Shown piece by piece: positions 10,981-24,430 of a DNA stretch of 64,000 nt. Position 1 is the first letter of the stretch; the number at the start of each line of letters is the position of its first letter. Source of the stretch: Blasia pusilla (lineage: Eukaryota; Marchantiophyta; Marchantiopsida; Blasiales); contig CM114272.1 of assembly GCA_050084515.1 (NCBI GenBank), positions 25,234,001-25,298,000 of the forward strand. The letters are read 5' to 3'. A program made the translations under genes and the position numbers. The notes under the pieces were generated by a model. That model ran no database searches and was not told the origin of the DNA. It saw nothing but the letters and a program-made list of their open reading frames with translations.

Positions 10981-11998
10981 ATAGATCGAAGCTACCAAAA
11001 AAAAAGAATATGGCAACGACAAGAAAAAAAAAGAAGCCACCCAAGGAAAGGGAATGTGTAACCTAGATGACCTCATGGAAAAAGCATTTGGGGAGGAACC
11101 TTCAGCAAGGTCTCAACAGTGAACGGCTTTATAGATGTCAAAAACTTCGACCTAAACCCGCAACACATTCCAAGCTTCTTACACATGGCCATGAACCCTA
11201 CACCCTTTCATCTCGACGATCAGTGAGGTAGAAGTATGCAGTCCGCGGCTTAACGCAAAGTAGTGGGATAGCAAAAAATTGACAACTCTACCAACAACAG
11301 CTGCCCTATTAGAAATCCCGTTAAATGAAACACATGACCGATTAGAAATCAGATCAAACTTCCCGCATAGGAAGCATTCATTGAATCATGGCTCAAGTCC
11401 TAATCGAATTTATAGGAAACCCGAAGAAAAGACCAAGGAACAAGGCAGATGTTGTAGTCTCCATGAAATACAAACATGGAGAGGTAATGAGCAGAAAAAA
11501 ACAGGGTCCAAAAGAGCGAACGTTGCACAAGTTGAGCACATGAAGAGCTAAAAGCAAGTATAAACAATCCACAATCTTGAAAGCGAGAGGAGAGTTCAGA
11601 GTCTGAGCACAATCGAGGGAGGAGCAGAGAGGATGCGTCTAATCATTCCTAGGATGAGGTTCCTTGAGCACTCAAGTGGAGTAACCTCAAACTCATGTGT
11701 GGATGTAACAACGTGGAGTGGAGAAAGCTCGACTAGGTAAAACTCTTGCGCCTGTACAAGAAGCGAGCTCCATCGGATTGGAGCGTTTAGCAAGTGCGAG
11801 CGTCGAGCAAGAGGAGGAAGAGCGTCGCGCACAGAGGAGAGGAGAGCGTCATGCAGAGAGGGGAGCGGAAGGACAGCCCAGGGCAGCAGCATGGTTGAGC
11901 GAAGGGTCGCGCACGAGCGTGGCCGAAGGCTTGAAGAGAATGCGCGGGGGTGAGGGGAAAGGGTTAGGGGGAAGGGAAGTGGGACGGAGACGCCTGGG

Positions 11999-12034
11999 AA
12001 TGGCGGAGACCGCGCCTACGTGGTCTCCGCCATT
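11999..12034. repeat. Perfect 13-bp inverted repeat
   Basis: Arms AATGGCGGAGACC (11999-12011) and GGTCTCCGCCATT (12022-12034) pair perfectly around a 10-base loop. Confidence 0.85.
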
Positions 12035-12224
12035 CGATGTAGATTTAACGGCCAGTTACATCTGGCAGTTGGATCTAGCTCTGATTATAATCGGCGACGA
12101 TGGCTGATAGGGGGAGTACTAGGGTAGGGTAAGTCCGAGCTACCGAACCTGGCCTTAAAAAATACATACAAAACATTCTTTTCTTTCTTTCTTTTTCCTG
12201 TCTTTTTTTTCTTCCAATTCATTT

Positions 12225-12545
12225 CTTTCCCTTCCCATTTAACTTACCAATTCTCATTTTTTTAACCTCTTAAAAAAATGGAATTTTTTCAATTCTTTTC
12301 TCCATTCTAAAATTTCTCCTCTACTTTTAATTTCCTTTTTTTATTTCCCTCTATGGAAAAAATTCCCCTCTACTTTTTCTCTTCTTTCCCTTCCCATTTA
12401 ACTTACCAATTCTCATTTTTTTAACCTCTTAAAAAAATGGAATTTTTTCAATTCTTTTCTCCATTCTAAAATTTCTCCTCTACTTTTAATTTCCTTTTTT
12501 TTTTATTTCCCTCTATGGAAAAAATTCCCCTCTACTTTTTCTCTT
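12225..12545. repeat. 159-bp tandem duplication
   Basis: The block starting CTTTCCCTTCCCATTTAAC at 12225 recurs at 12384 almost unchanged. The main differences are the lengths of homopolymer runs. Confidence 0.9.
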
Positions 12546-13120
12546 CTTTCCCTTATTTTTTTCCCTTAATGGGAAACTTAATAGGAAAACCCTTTTTCCC
12601 ATTAAGTTACATAATTCTCTTTTTTATATTTTCTTCTTTTTTAAATGAAAATTTTAATTAATATTTTTGCGATGTGTCATGCACATTGCTAAACGGGTTA
12701 TTCCCAAATGTGGAGAGACAACGAGTAATTCCCAAACATGAAGAGAAGACCACCAAGTGTTATGTTTGCACGACCATATCTTTCATGATGATGCTATACA
12801 CTAACAAAAGCTCTTCCAACACTTTTTATTCCCCGTGCATCGCACATCACCTTACTAGTCTAGACTATTGGAAAGTGTCATCTTCCTTCCCAAACAATTC
12901 TTTGCTTAACATGTTACAATTGGAAAAAAAAAATTATATTCTACAACAAAAAACATTTTCTCTTTTTATGGAGATTAAAAAAATTACTTAGAACATGATT
13001 AGTCATTTCGCTCCGGAACTGCCCACTAGTTACCTCATAATCCATTTGGAACGAAGGGAACACTCTCGAATAGTACTTGTGAATGCTAACGTCTTGGTCG
13101 GAAAGCCCTCTTCTCAAGTG

Positions 13121-13161
13121 ATTTGCGTGGAGTGTACCTTCCTTGTACACTCCACGCAAAT
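13121..13161. repeat. Perfect 17-bp inverted repeat
   Basis: Arms ATTTGCGTGGAGTGTAC (13121-13137) and GTACACTCCACGCAAAT (13145-13161) flank a 7-base loop. It lies about 515 bases beyond the lipase stop codon on the lipase's downstream side. Confidence 0.9.
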
Positions 13162-13675
13162 GGTTTCGTCTCATCGTGTTTTCTCATCTAGTTCCCAAAT
13201 AGGTGTGCTTCTCTCATCGAGACCAAAGGGAAAACCACTCCTGGATCCTCCTCCCGATGTTTAGAAGGAAAAGCTGCAAGACAGATATATCTCCACAGCG
13301 GATGGGAGAACAAATAAACGAACCATCCAGAAAAGTGGTACAAACTAGAACCACCACAACCTCCGACCCACAAATTCAGCTGGAAAATCGTCTAGTATTT
13401 ACCGCAATGCCAATGAATTACTCGGCGTATTTACAGAGGAATCAACCAGTCAGGTCGATCCTGATATTTACAAGTGACGCTATAGGATAGAGGTCGGGGG
13501 AGGCTTATCAATACAGATGCTCAGAAGGTGTCTAATCTATATATGCCTTGGAAGCAGATAGCATTTCGTGCTTCGAAGGCAAAATGTGCGCAGCTAATGC
13601 TCCCCACTGCTCGGGGATGTACTCCAAAGATTATGAACATGAACACTGACGCCATCACATTGCCATCATCCGGCA

Positions 13676-16600
13676 CTACTCTTGTGTGACCCCAGTTTGT
13701 GCTCTGAAGAAGGCAATCATGTTGTCATAAATGTCACGTTTGCCTCGAGTGCTGAGAATGAAATCCATGTGCCCGTAGTCTTCCATGTAAACGACTTCAG
13801 GCGTACTTCGCAGCTCTGCCATTGTGTGCGCGACATCCGCTTTATCTGCCAGTGCATCGGCGCCACCCCAAGACATCCAGATCGGAAGCGTGGTCGGGAT
13901 CTGACCCAGGTCGTATGCAGGGGGAGAGAAGCTGTAATAGTGTATCAAGTTTCCCAGTGTACCATAGTCGTACTTGCAGAAAGTTCCTTTCCGAATCACT
14001 GACAAAGAAGGGAAAGCGTTTGCGGGTCAGCGCAGGGTTCTACGAGGAGGCAGGCAGCGAGCGAAACTAAGAAAAAGACAGGGACATGCACATGTAGGGC
14101 AATCTGCAGACCAGAAGCTGGAACATGAACGCCGCGCCTATTGTCAAATAAACCACGAGACACGAGAGAAACACTATGACAACAATGATAACAAAGAGTT
14201 ATCCAGTGATGTGGAACAGCAGTAGATCGCACTTGTGATGATGATGAGAGGCAAACCATACTTTGAGCAAGATGTCCTAAATTCTTTAACGATGTAGAAT
14301 GCGGTTCAAATCGCAAGTAGTAGGGAACTCGAGAATCATTGAAGCAACAGTTGGGACCTATCAAATTGGACAAGAAAGGATTAGCCCGCAATGCCCCAAC
14401 ATTCCGTGCAAAAGAAAGAAAAATCGCTTGGATGCACACTACCAATCCTTCACCTTAATAAATCAACCGCACACAACACGTACCAGTCAGCGCGGTCAGA
14501 AGATTTCCACAATCCACTCGTTCTGAGACGCACACCCGATTCAGTAGCTCTATTCCAATCTGACTGCAAACGAAGGAACAACCTCACGCTCTAACTCAGA
14601 ATGACTGTGAGGCGTTTCTCCAGTGAAGTTCATCCTCACAGGCTTATAATAGGCGAAACCATGATTCAAGCTATCGGACATCCGAGCTCAAGAGCTAAGG
14701 ACCTCACAATCCATCTGGAACGGGGCGGTACTCTGAAAGCTTTATTCGTTGAACGATTCTCGAGTCCTCTCAGAACGAGCTTAACTGACTTTTAGAGGTG
14801 AAACATTCTCTTTGAAGATAATGAGGTTCCCTATCATAGAAGCTATGCAGACAGGTGTGAACAAATCCTTACTTGCGAATATTGAACTCGTGTACTCCCA
14901 TGCTCTTCACCATCTGCATGAGTGTGACTTTTGTCAGCAAATCTTTTACCAGGAGCCATGATGGACCTAACTTAGTGACAAAGATCCAAAGCCTACAACC
15001 AAATTCCATCCCCTTCTTGCTGAGAACAAGTCCTTCAAAAAGAATCATTCTTTACAAACGAATTTACAAAACCATTGGAGCGCTTTTAGCTTTGTGCCAA
15101 ACTAATAGCTCTGATTACCACACCCAGGCATTCTCTAGGCTCCCACTACCGAGTAGAGAGCCCGCTGATTTCAAGTGTGCAGTATCATTGAGAATATTAA
15201 GAGGTTTCATTTGAGCTGGTGTAAGGGGTTTGATATGGACAACACTGCGTAAGAAACCAGGATGTTGGCACAAAGACTTGAAAGACATCCTACATTACAG
15301 GAATATAAAGGCATGTCGTACATTATCTATGTGATATTTGGCAGCAACGTTGATGAATGACGATGTTATGTGATTCAAGTACGAAATGGGGCTCAGTAAC
15401 GCTGCAGCAGCCACAAAGTCTCCAACCTTGTCCTGAGTGAAGGCTGCCAATCCGATGATGGTACCCTGAAATTCGAAGAGAATCAGTGAACTAAGTACTG
15501 CAGGTGTGCGCGCTTGTACTAAATAACTCATATTATGAGTCCAGCTTCAAGCTGGACACATGCAATGGACCTCCTCATCACAACAAGACGCTTAACTGAA
15601 AGTGATTCGCTAAAATCTTCTAATATATTTAGTCTTTGCCATGTACCTGAGAGTGACCAACATAAAAAACTTTTCGTCCCGTTGACAAGTACACAAATTC
15701 AACCATGGCGGGCAGATCGTAAGCTGCCAGTTCATCCCAGCTCCAATCCCAGAAGTCCTGTAATTTCTCCTTCCAGTTAGTCAAACACAGCAGTAAGAGT
15801 ACAAGAATTGATTGGTTCTGAACCCAACCGCCTTTTCTTAAATACGACCCTCCTACCTAATAGTCAGGAATAGACCTTCTATAATTTCAATTAGACTCCA
15901 TAAGCGTAGAGAACCACCTTGTCTCCCTTAATGATTGATACGTGACCATAGCTCCAACGTGTACCACGAGTGTTTCCCAACCAGACATCAAATCCCGCAT
16001 CTGCAAGAATGTATCCCAGGGACTGATCTGTGGGATTCAGAAGCCAAGTATCTCCCCCCTGTTGCACATCCCAATTATCAGTGAGCATTAACGGAGAAAC
16101 TGCTCACGACAGACAAGATGAGGAACACCCAGACAAGCTTTATGGATCCAGCTACTATGAACACCTTGAAATTTCAATCGAACTCCTAGCTCCTCCTGAA
16201 ACGATAATTTGGGGATTATACTTTACGCAGGACAAAAAAGTTCGATGCTCTCCAAAGTTTTGTTCCGTGTCTGTAAGTCGATGATGCTTGGCAGAAATTA
16301 TGCAGCATGAACATCTCTCAGCACCCCTACCTACAAGTCTACTGCCACTGGCACAACAACACTGGCCAATGCAGACATCGGGTACCTCTACAGTCTATTT
16401 CAAGCCAGTCAACATTTTTCTACAATTGCTTTGGAACAAACAGGGGTTCGTGTGGGTCGGATTACTCTTTCACAACGCAGAATACCGAAGGATGTATTTT
16501 TCAGGTTGCATCACGGATGAGAATCCGATCCATGCCAACAAAATCGTGCACTCTACTACTCTAGGAAGCAAAGAGGAGAAAGGTACAGTTCTACGAGAAG

Positions 16601-17566
16601 AGGGAATTCCTAGGGGCTTCACCTGAAGTAGACCATGTTGCAAAAGAACAGGTGGTCGGGTCGGTGAGCCGTGTTTTCTTTCACCGTTACGTCCGTATGG
16701 GATTCGATGAAGACCAAGCAGAAACCCATCTTCAGTAGTCACCTGACACAACATCCATTGGGTAGACTTTAGTCTACGGCTCGAACCAGGCTTTCCTCTT
16801 CACTGCAAAACCCCGCATTTTGGGTCGGCAGAGGCGGGGTAGCATCGGAAGCAGCGAGAGCAGCGAGAGCCATCAAACTAATTGATGTTTCATGATCAAG
16901 GTATACCCTATACCATAAAAGACGTACCCTTTCCCACCAAAGGAGCGTTGGGCGTCATTGCATAACCGCACATTGTAAGAGGAGGTATCAATTTCGATCG
17001 ACTCGCAAAAGAGAAACCTTGGAGGAAGTTCAAACTCTTCATGACACAAAACAAAGCCCGACTGGTAAAATTCGTAGCCCCTCAAAATCCCCGCTACCAA
17101 CAGATGAATTATTAACCTAATAATCGGCCGTTCGAATCTAATTTCACACGTTGACGTTCCCTGCCTCCTTTAGGCTTGAAGTAATCCTCCATCCTATGGC
17201 GCAAGACCAAACGCAATTGCGATGCCCTAACGCACCCTTCAAGCGACTGTTCAGCCACTCGAGATCCTGGCTCTTGCTACGAAGTGGACTATCATCCAGA
17301 ACCTCGGTTCTAGATTTCAATCACGACAGAAAATAATTCCGAAGCCGACTGACAAATGGGTGGTGACTAAGACACCTGAATCGAGCACACGTACGAGAAC
17401 CACTCACTGTGTAGTTTTCGCAAGGGTAGCCGCTACCAACATTGAGCACAATATCACACAAGCCCGACGACTCATCGGGCTTATGAGCAACTGTGTTAAC
17501 GCAAAGTTGGAACCATAGTAAGCCCACCAACAGCGCTCCAACCGGTGCCATGGCCCCCGGCCCCAT
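13676..17566 (-). CDS. Acid (AB-hydrolase) lipase, nine exons, complete
   Basis: Exons (minus strand): 17566-17408, 16742-16623, 16058-15918, 15757-15647, 15465-15322, 14913-14873, 14563-14484, 14357-14262, 13998-13676. All junctions are GT-AG and the join is 1215 nt, giving 404 residues and a TAG stop. It belongs to the gastric/lysosomal acid lipase family (plant LIP1/MPL1 type), which hydrolyses ester bonds of triacylglycerols or related lipids. Residues 1-26 form a signal peptide, so it enters the secretory path. The oxyanion HG is at 89-90 (LLQHGLL), the nucleophile Ser176 lies in GHSQG, Asp345 in GGADALAD and His374 in DYGHMDF. The Asp-His gap of 29 is the same as in human gastric lipase as I recall it. 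ATG 17566 was chosen; ATG 17551 is possible. Exon 6 has only 41 nt. All catalytic residues are kept, so the gene looks functional. Confidence 0.92.
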
Positions 17567-19490
17567 CAGACTACGAAATTGACCCCAATTCTCCACCCGC
17601 CGCCTCCCGCCTTATGCATATTGTGCGGATCGCTCTCATCGCCCCATGATTCTCCGACCTTCACTCACTCGGCGCACTCTCTGAGATCCGGAACGGCAAT
17701 GAAATGCGCCGAAAAGCAGCTGCGATTCTCCTCCTGCAACCAAGATGTAAGCAATGAAATGGTAAAGACGGAAATCCACGGCAATTCAGAGTAGCTTCGA
17801 AGCTTGCGAACAGCGTGTGATAGCAGTAACGGAGAGGGGTCCCGCCTACCACACGGCAATCGGCAGATTCTTCACGGTTTGTGCTTTTCGACCTTGAATT
17901 CATCTCGTTTACAACACAGACGCCTCGAATCCTTATCCTTCGCCCATACCTGTGCACACACCGAATCTCTCCCTCTCTCTCTCCCTCTCTTTCCGCGCGT
18001 GAGAATCTTGCGCGTCAGTCTTCACGCTTTCAATTATTCAAACGGACGAACGAGTGTTCGATGGCTTACGAGCACACCTAGTCACAGGTTGGCCCACCCG
18101 CTTTGTCACCGGTAGCTACGTCCACCCGCCCGCGTTCCACCAAAGATGCTTACATGAGGCGGTTATCTCGCCCATCCGAACTTATCTTCTCTTTCTTAAA
18201 TTATTTTTTTAATAAAACAAATGTAAAAAATTAGATAGAAAATATACAAAATGTATTATATGATAAAATATAATAATAGAATTTATATAATTAAAAGAAG
18301 ATAGAATTTGAGGAAATCTCCTCATATGTTGAAACTTGTCTTCTAAGGGTTCTTATGATCTCTACACGTGAGAGAGGGAATTAAAATTAAAAAGAGATAA
18401 TAAATAAAATTAAATATAATCCGTGCATAGCACGACCATCGGTTAGTATACATAATGGTAACAAGCAAACATAAGAATCAATTCATCTAGTTACATAAGT
18501 GGTAGTGGAAATATTGTTGAGCTGGAGTTAAGACTTCATTCTTAGTTTGAGTTTTTTTAGTAAGTGAGTATGTGTATTTGGATGAAAATGCGTTTGGCAT
18601 TCGGATTTTGTAGTGGAGAATTTTCATATTAGATAGAATACATAGAAACTTAAATGAATAAATAGATTCTTGACATGAAATACATGTAAATGGTTGGTTG
18701 AAAAATATTTAGATATTATCTTCCTTTATACTTAAATTGATATTGTACATTATTGAGACAAAGTGGAAATGAAAATCTGTGGGCTGTGAGAAGAGAGTAC
18801 ATTTAAGATCAATTGTTCAAGCATAATTTCCGATAGCATAACAAACCTTTGTAGTGTAATAGGTACCTTGTGCCACGGAAAGCAAAGATATAGGTAGTGA
18901 CTGCGTAGATTAGAGAATATAAAAGGCACGGTAAAATTTGCCACTTCAAGTCTAATGTCTCAAAAGTTAGAATAAATTCAGACCAAACAAGTAGATACAT
19001 GAAATCAAAATTGCGAGGCTTAGGGATTCATCTTTGGTCTGGCATTGTGGATTCAGAGAACAATTGCACTAATATAAAAATTGCTTCTTCATCATAATTG
19101 CCATTCTAAACTACCAATGCAAAAAAGTTCCATGAAGAGAGAATTGGGTCATCCTTAATATGATGTCTTATACTTTGTGTAAATTCATTGTGCATCTTTG
19201 AAGCATCTTTTAGCTTCTCCTTTGTATCTACCAATATTGTACGGTACTCCTCATTTTGCTATCATGTTAAATGCAACATATTTGTTAGTCTAGCAACCTC
19301 ATCATATAGCTAAATTGAATTTCCTTAGTCAAGCTTATAGTTGAAGAGATAGAGTGATAAACATGAATAAAATGGCTCCTCGTCCATGTGGTATTGCTCA
19401 AGCACCATAAATCTCAGGTTGAGTATCCTAAGAAGTTGTTGGTAGTATTTCATAACTTAGATATAAACGACCAATATCAAATCTATCATA
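17567..19490. other. Lipase upstream region, then AT-rich DNA
   Basis: Bases 17567-18120 are mixed-composition sequence upstream of the lipase start and should hold its 5' UTR and promoter; a CT-rich tract lies at about 17965-17995. From about 18180 on the DNA is AT-rich without coding signal. A Helitron-like 3' hairpin and end (CCGTGCATAGCACG, then TTAG before T) lies at about 18420-18444 without a visible 5' partner. Confidence 0.45.
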
Positions 19491-19622
19491 CTAGTCCCCC
19501 TTAACTTAATTGTTCGCTCCTGTTAAACCCGCCACATGTCAACACGGGAAGGGCCTAAAATGCATATGTATCATGCGGAGGAAGCCCTTGATTGAAACCC
19601 CACACTCTTTTAATAGTATAGA
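19491..19622 (-). mobile_element. Mini-Helitron, 132 bp
   Basis: The minus strand starts TCTATACTATTAAAAGAGTG after an A and ends AAGGGGGACTAG before a T. The ends and a CACATGTCAACACG block relate it to the 2186-2306 copy. Confidence 0.72.
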
Positions 19623-22600
19623 TTCAGATAGAATCCTCGTTCGCATTTGAGGAACATGCAAAAAAAATCACTTTCCATAAGTATAATAACCAAGTAGGAT
19701 TGATGCATATTTCCTTTGAACTCATGAATTTCAATTTAAAGAAAATTGAAGAACTGCACTAAATAGACGTTTAAAAGCTCAAACTCTTCAAACACTTCAA
19801 TTAATAGAATAAGATACAATATGAATGAAAGTGAATGACACAAAGACCTAGAGGAATGCCAAAGAATATGCCCACAAAAATAAAATTAAACATGTGTTTG
19901 AAGTAGATATCATAGAAGAAAGAAAATTACAAGATAGCACATTAGAAAATTAAATCAAGGCATAAAATCATCTTTCAGGATTCTTGGAGGAGAATGTCCA
20001 TAAAATGGACTTAGCTCTAATTTTTGAAGCACAAGAAGTTGAATAAGAGGCAACATGAAAATGAAAATGAAAAATACAAAATATAGTATCATGTGGTTTA
20101 TGATAAACCCAAGACAATAGAACAACATGCAAGAAGTAAGATAAACACTTGATAAGTGTGTTGGTGTTCAATGCAATAACTCAACAACTAAAGAAACAAT
20201 ATTAGTGTTGGAAAGGAGTAAGGATAATTTGTTAAATGCACCTAATAATGAAAGCAGCCAAATCACAAATATACCAAATAAGATGATTGCAAGCAAGGGA
20301 TAATACAAGCATCTAATAATCATAATGGTTAGCAAAGACAAAAAATCAATAAATAAGCCAAAAATTAATGCAGACTAAAAGAATTTATAGACGTGCAAAA
20401 TCACTCATTGTAAATTGCATTTGTATTCACTTGGAGTCTAGAGGATAGAACTAAAATCATAAAGCTCACATGATGTGCTTGCTAATGGTACTAACTCTAA
20501 ACTATATTGGATAGCAATGTGTATTGTCATTGGATGAGATGGAGTGAGGATGACAATGTCATCAAAGTATGAAAATGTAGGAAAATATATAGGTTTGTCA
20601 TCATCAATTGGCAAACGATCAAAATCTGGGAGTTGGAAAATTTAACGTCTAATTCTCATATGGTTAGTCAGATAAGTTGCCTTTGCAATAATCACATCTA
20701 ATAATATATTCAACAATAGGTGTTTTTGGTGTTTGAGTATGCAAATTTTATCTACCCTTATACCATCAAATACAAAGTTGAATAAACGTCATTATTCTTC
20801 CTCGTAAAGCTAGTTTCCTTAAAATCAATATTCGTGAATCTCAAGACCTCTTTCTGTATGTGTGGGAAAAAAAATAGAAATATGTCAAATGTAGATCTAA
20901 AGAATATAATAGCTAGGAGGAATTTAATGTAGTTGTACATCATATAACACATGCCATGTCAATGAACGACCACCTTAGGCTTTCCTTATTGTTGGAGCAA
21001 GCTTGTGTAAGCCAAGGGATTTAAGTTGGTGTTTTTTTTCAAATAGTCTGAAATGTTATCGATACTCCCCACATATTGATATGAACCAATTTTCCATATC
21101 CCTCTCTTCCCTAAATGGATCCGACCTGATCGAAAATAAACAATTCCAAATACCCACATACAAAAGGAATAATAAATATAACACACAAAATATCCACACT
21201 CCACTTTGGCCATACCTTCTTGCTCATGCTTAAAACATGGCTGCAAAGAATACTTGGAATACCTACTCTAAAAGTCTTTCTAAAATAGCAATTGTCCATA
21301 AATCATGATTTTTTTCAACAACGTAACTCTCATGTTAAAAAACCTAGATATAAAAAAGAGCGTTTAGGTTTGAGAGGAATTACCACCATCAATGTCCTCA
21401 ACTTGAAGCTCAATCCAATGGTTGGATCTCATGATGAGTCCAGAAAAAACATGAAAATGCAAAGAAGACTTGCAGCACTTCCTCCGAAAACTATCCAATC
21501 CATCTTTCTTCCACCTTTTTTGATCCACATCTTCAACCATTTGTCCATAAATCATTAAATATTTTCACAATATAACTCTCATGTTCACAAACCTAGATCA
21601 AAAAGAAAATCTTTAAATGACCTCTTACAAAGGGAATTGAAAATAAGAAACCCTCAACATGGTCTCCCAATTATGGTTGCAAAATGGAGTTCAAATTTCA
21701 AGATGCCAACCATCATAGTTTGAGAGGAACTTACCACAATCAATGACCAAATCGGAGCGCAATCCAATGGTTGGATCTCATGATGAGTTGAACAAAACAT
21801 GAAAAGGCAAAGAAGACTTGAAGCAGCTACCTCTAAAGCCCTTCTCTTCCACTTTCTTCCACAACTGGTGACGCTTCACTCATACTAGCTTGATGACTTA
21901 TGCAAACTTTGTCATATACTTGGCGATAAAGGTGAATATTTTATGGGACATATGGGCATACCCCTACCAATTCATGTGTAAGCTCACTACAACATTTGAA
22001 TTTCAAGTTTACATGTGGATAAATGTTGAAATTGTCAACGTTGATGTTGGAAAAGGTTATAGTCTTTGTGAAATAGTGCCAAAATAATTAACTGCAGGAG
22101 ATTTTTCAGAAGAAATTACATCCATAGATAAATGATAAACATGATTAATTGATCATGAAATCCTAAAAATATAAGTCATTGTTTATGACCCACAAATACT
22201 AGACAATTGAGGAGATATGACTTGTTGATGACTTCATAGTATTGCTAACTACTTGCATCATAAGGAGATGACTATGTAAGTAGCATCACACTAAAATAAA
22301 TAACTAAGCCATTTAAGTCATGCTTTAAGTTATTCTTTCACCCAGTAATCTAAATTTTAGTCATAAAAACCATACATTTCTTCCAGTGCATGGAATATTC
22401 AAGGTGAAAAGGGAACAAGAATGGAAATGAGGTTGTTTCCAGAGTTAGGTGTGGACTAATTGAGATGCTTGATTTGTCTATCAATAAGCTTTTGTGGGAA
22501 GATGGATTTGTACATAAATAGATGCTTCCATTATCAAATACATTAGTAGATACTATCCTTTGTATTGATAAGGAATACACAACATCTTGTATAATATATA

Positions 22601-24250
22601 GATGAGGATGGTAAAGATCAAGACTCGTGATCCCCTTTCTCAAGACGAGTTAATTATCCTTTGCACTGATCACACAGGTAAGATTACTCGTCCAAAGAAG
22701 GATTTGACAACTAAATAAGAGTCTTACATTCTTTATAGAATGGGTTGATATGGGGATTCAACTTAAGTATATGTTTGATAGTAAGTGGTATACAAAAGTT
22801 GAAATGAGGCACTTCATTATTAAGGTTGAAACAAATGAAAAGAAAATCTCAAAGAAAGGGAACTGAGAAGAATCCTCTGTGGGAACCGTTGTACTTTTTC
22901 TATAATCCTATTTTGAAATCTACTATAGATAAATTTGCAAGTGGTGAGGATTCACATCCATTGTAACTCTAATATACGATGGAGTCATATATACATTTAG
23001 GTGTGAGTACGACTCATTACCAATACAAAATTCACAAATGTGGATATTTCTTAGCTAAGATATTATATAGTCTCTCAGGAATCCATTGCAAAAGGCATAA
23101 GGTGGATTGGATGTAGATTCAAATACATACATCCGTGAACATTGATTCCAATTCATAACGTAGCAACAACAGCTATAATATTGCATATTATTTATTATAT
23201 TAGAGCGGATCACTTACCATCTTTTCATGTATGAACATATTGTTGACCAATTTAAACATGGTGGACTACAATCTATTCTCCTAAATAGGGAAATTGTAGT
23301 TTGCATCTTTAGTCAAAAGTACTTCAACTTGAATTTTTTGAAGAGAAGGGATCTTTTCTGATTACTCTTATTTGATTTAATTTATGAGGCTAAGTGAAGG
23401 GGATGTCCCATGAGTTTTTGAGAAACCAATACTTACTGCAATAATATATGAATCTTTGTTTGGAATACTTATGAATAGACCCTTTAAATGAAGGTAGTAT
23501 AAGCTTGAAGGTATTTTAATGGGAGTGGATTGTTTTGAGACTTGTTGTAAATGTCCCTATGGGACCCTTGAAAATGGTAACAGTATGGGAATGTAGTTCA
23601 CTTGCAACCAAAGAAGTCACAAACTAGGCAACCCTATGGACATTATAGAATAAGGTATAAGTATTCAGCTCTGACATTACATGGTTATTGTGAGCTATTC
23701 AAAATTTGCACTCATTCAAACCTTGATTAGGAAGTGCATAATGAGTAGATAGGTAGATTAGTAGATCATCACCGGCTTACTATTGCAGTTGTTGTCATTT
23801 ATCATCTCTGTTTGGTGGATGTAGATGGTTTGGGATTTGGAAAGTTGTAGGTATATTGGAAGGTTATCTAGCATGCATTTTATTAACTGAGCATTTGCCT
23901 AAACTTGCAACCACTAGATTTTTAAATTATGAGATTTGTATCCGATAGAGGAACGTCTAATAGACTTGATACTAATCAACATCAAAGATTGGCATCTAAG
24001 TCTAGTTTCTTTAAGAACAAGGGAATGAAAACCAAGGATAAAGTATGTTGAGCTTATAAGAAAAGTACAACAAATCTAGATTCAACTGATTTCAAGATAA
24101 CATAATGAAAATCAAGACACAAGAGAGGTTTCAACTATTGAAAGGAGATAGATGAAAGAGTCAGAAGGTAACTCTACAAGAATAGCAATGCACTTAATGA
24201 AGTGGTTTCAACTCGTTTACTCCTCCACATGACTCTTTGCACATTATGCA
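19623..24250. other. Long AT-rich stretch, no intact gene
   Basis: I see no supported coding exon or RNA gene in this 4.6 kb. Two loosely similar blocks near 21300-21560 and 21545-21800 share TGGTTGGATCTCATGATGAGT and nearby text, so part of it is an old direct duplication. The 22640-24250 part may include more of the LINE whose tail follows. Confidence 0.4.
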
Positions 24251-24256
24251 TGACAT

Positions 24257-24430
24257 TATATTATTGCACGACACCAAATTGGTTCTTGTAGACTAGGCAT
24301 TGAGGAAAGAAAATGGCTAAACATTGATAGAAGTGAATGAATTTCTAGGTTATCCAATGTAGGAAGTATTGAAATTGAAGAACATATGTTTGTTATATGT
24401 CCTAGATATGGAGAGATTAGACTAGTTCAT
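24257..24430 (+). pseudogene. LINE (non-LTR) reverse transcriptase C-terminal fragment
   Basis: One plus-strand frame reads ARHQIGSCRLGIEERKW and, after one TGA, GSIEIEEHMFVICPRYGEIR. This fits the zinc-binding tail found after the RT of plant LINE polyproteins (pattern RLG...C..C....E.E.H....CP.Y...R). The two Cys before GSIE have become Ser and Asn neighbours (SRLSNV), so the finger is broken. I could not place RT motifs upstream with confidence. This is a short decayed remnant. Confidence 0.55.

Larger units (their letters stand above)
10981..13120. other. Non-coding stretch with repeats and a GC-rich patch
   Basis: Bases 11600-12110 are GC-rich and purine-rich, with ORFs that look like composition artefacts. 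Bases 12180-12660 are pyrimidine-rich. A Helitron-type 3' end (CCGTGCATCGCAC...CCTTACTAG before T) lies at about 12833-12858 without a visible 5' partner. Confidence 0.45.

Noticed and set aside
11718-12107. 129-codon plus-strand ORF
   Set aside because: Purine-rich composition gives a Glu/Arg/Gly-rich frame with no domain or splice support.
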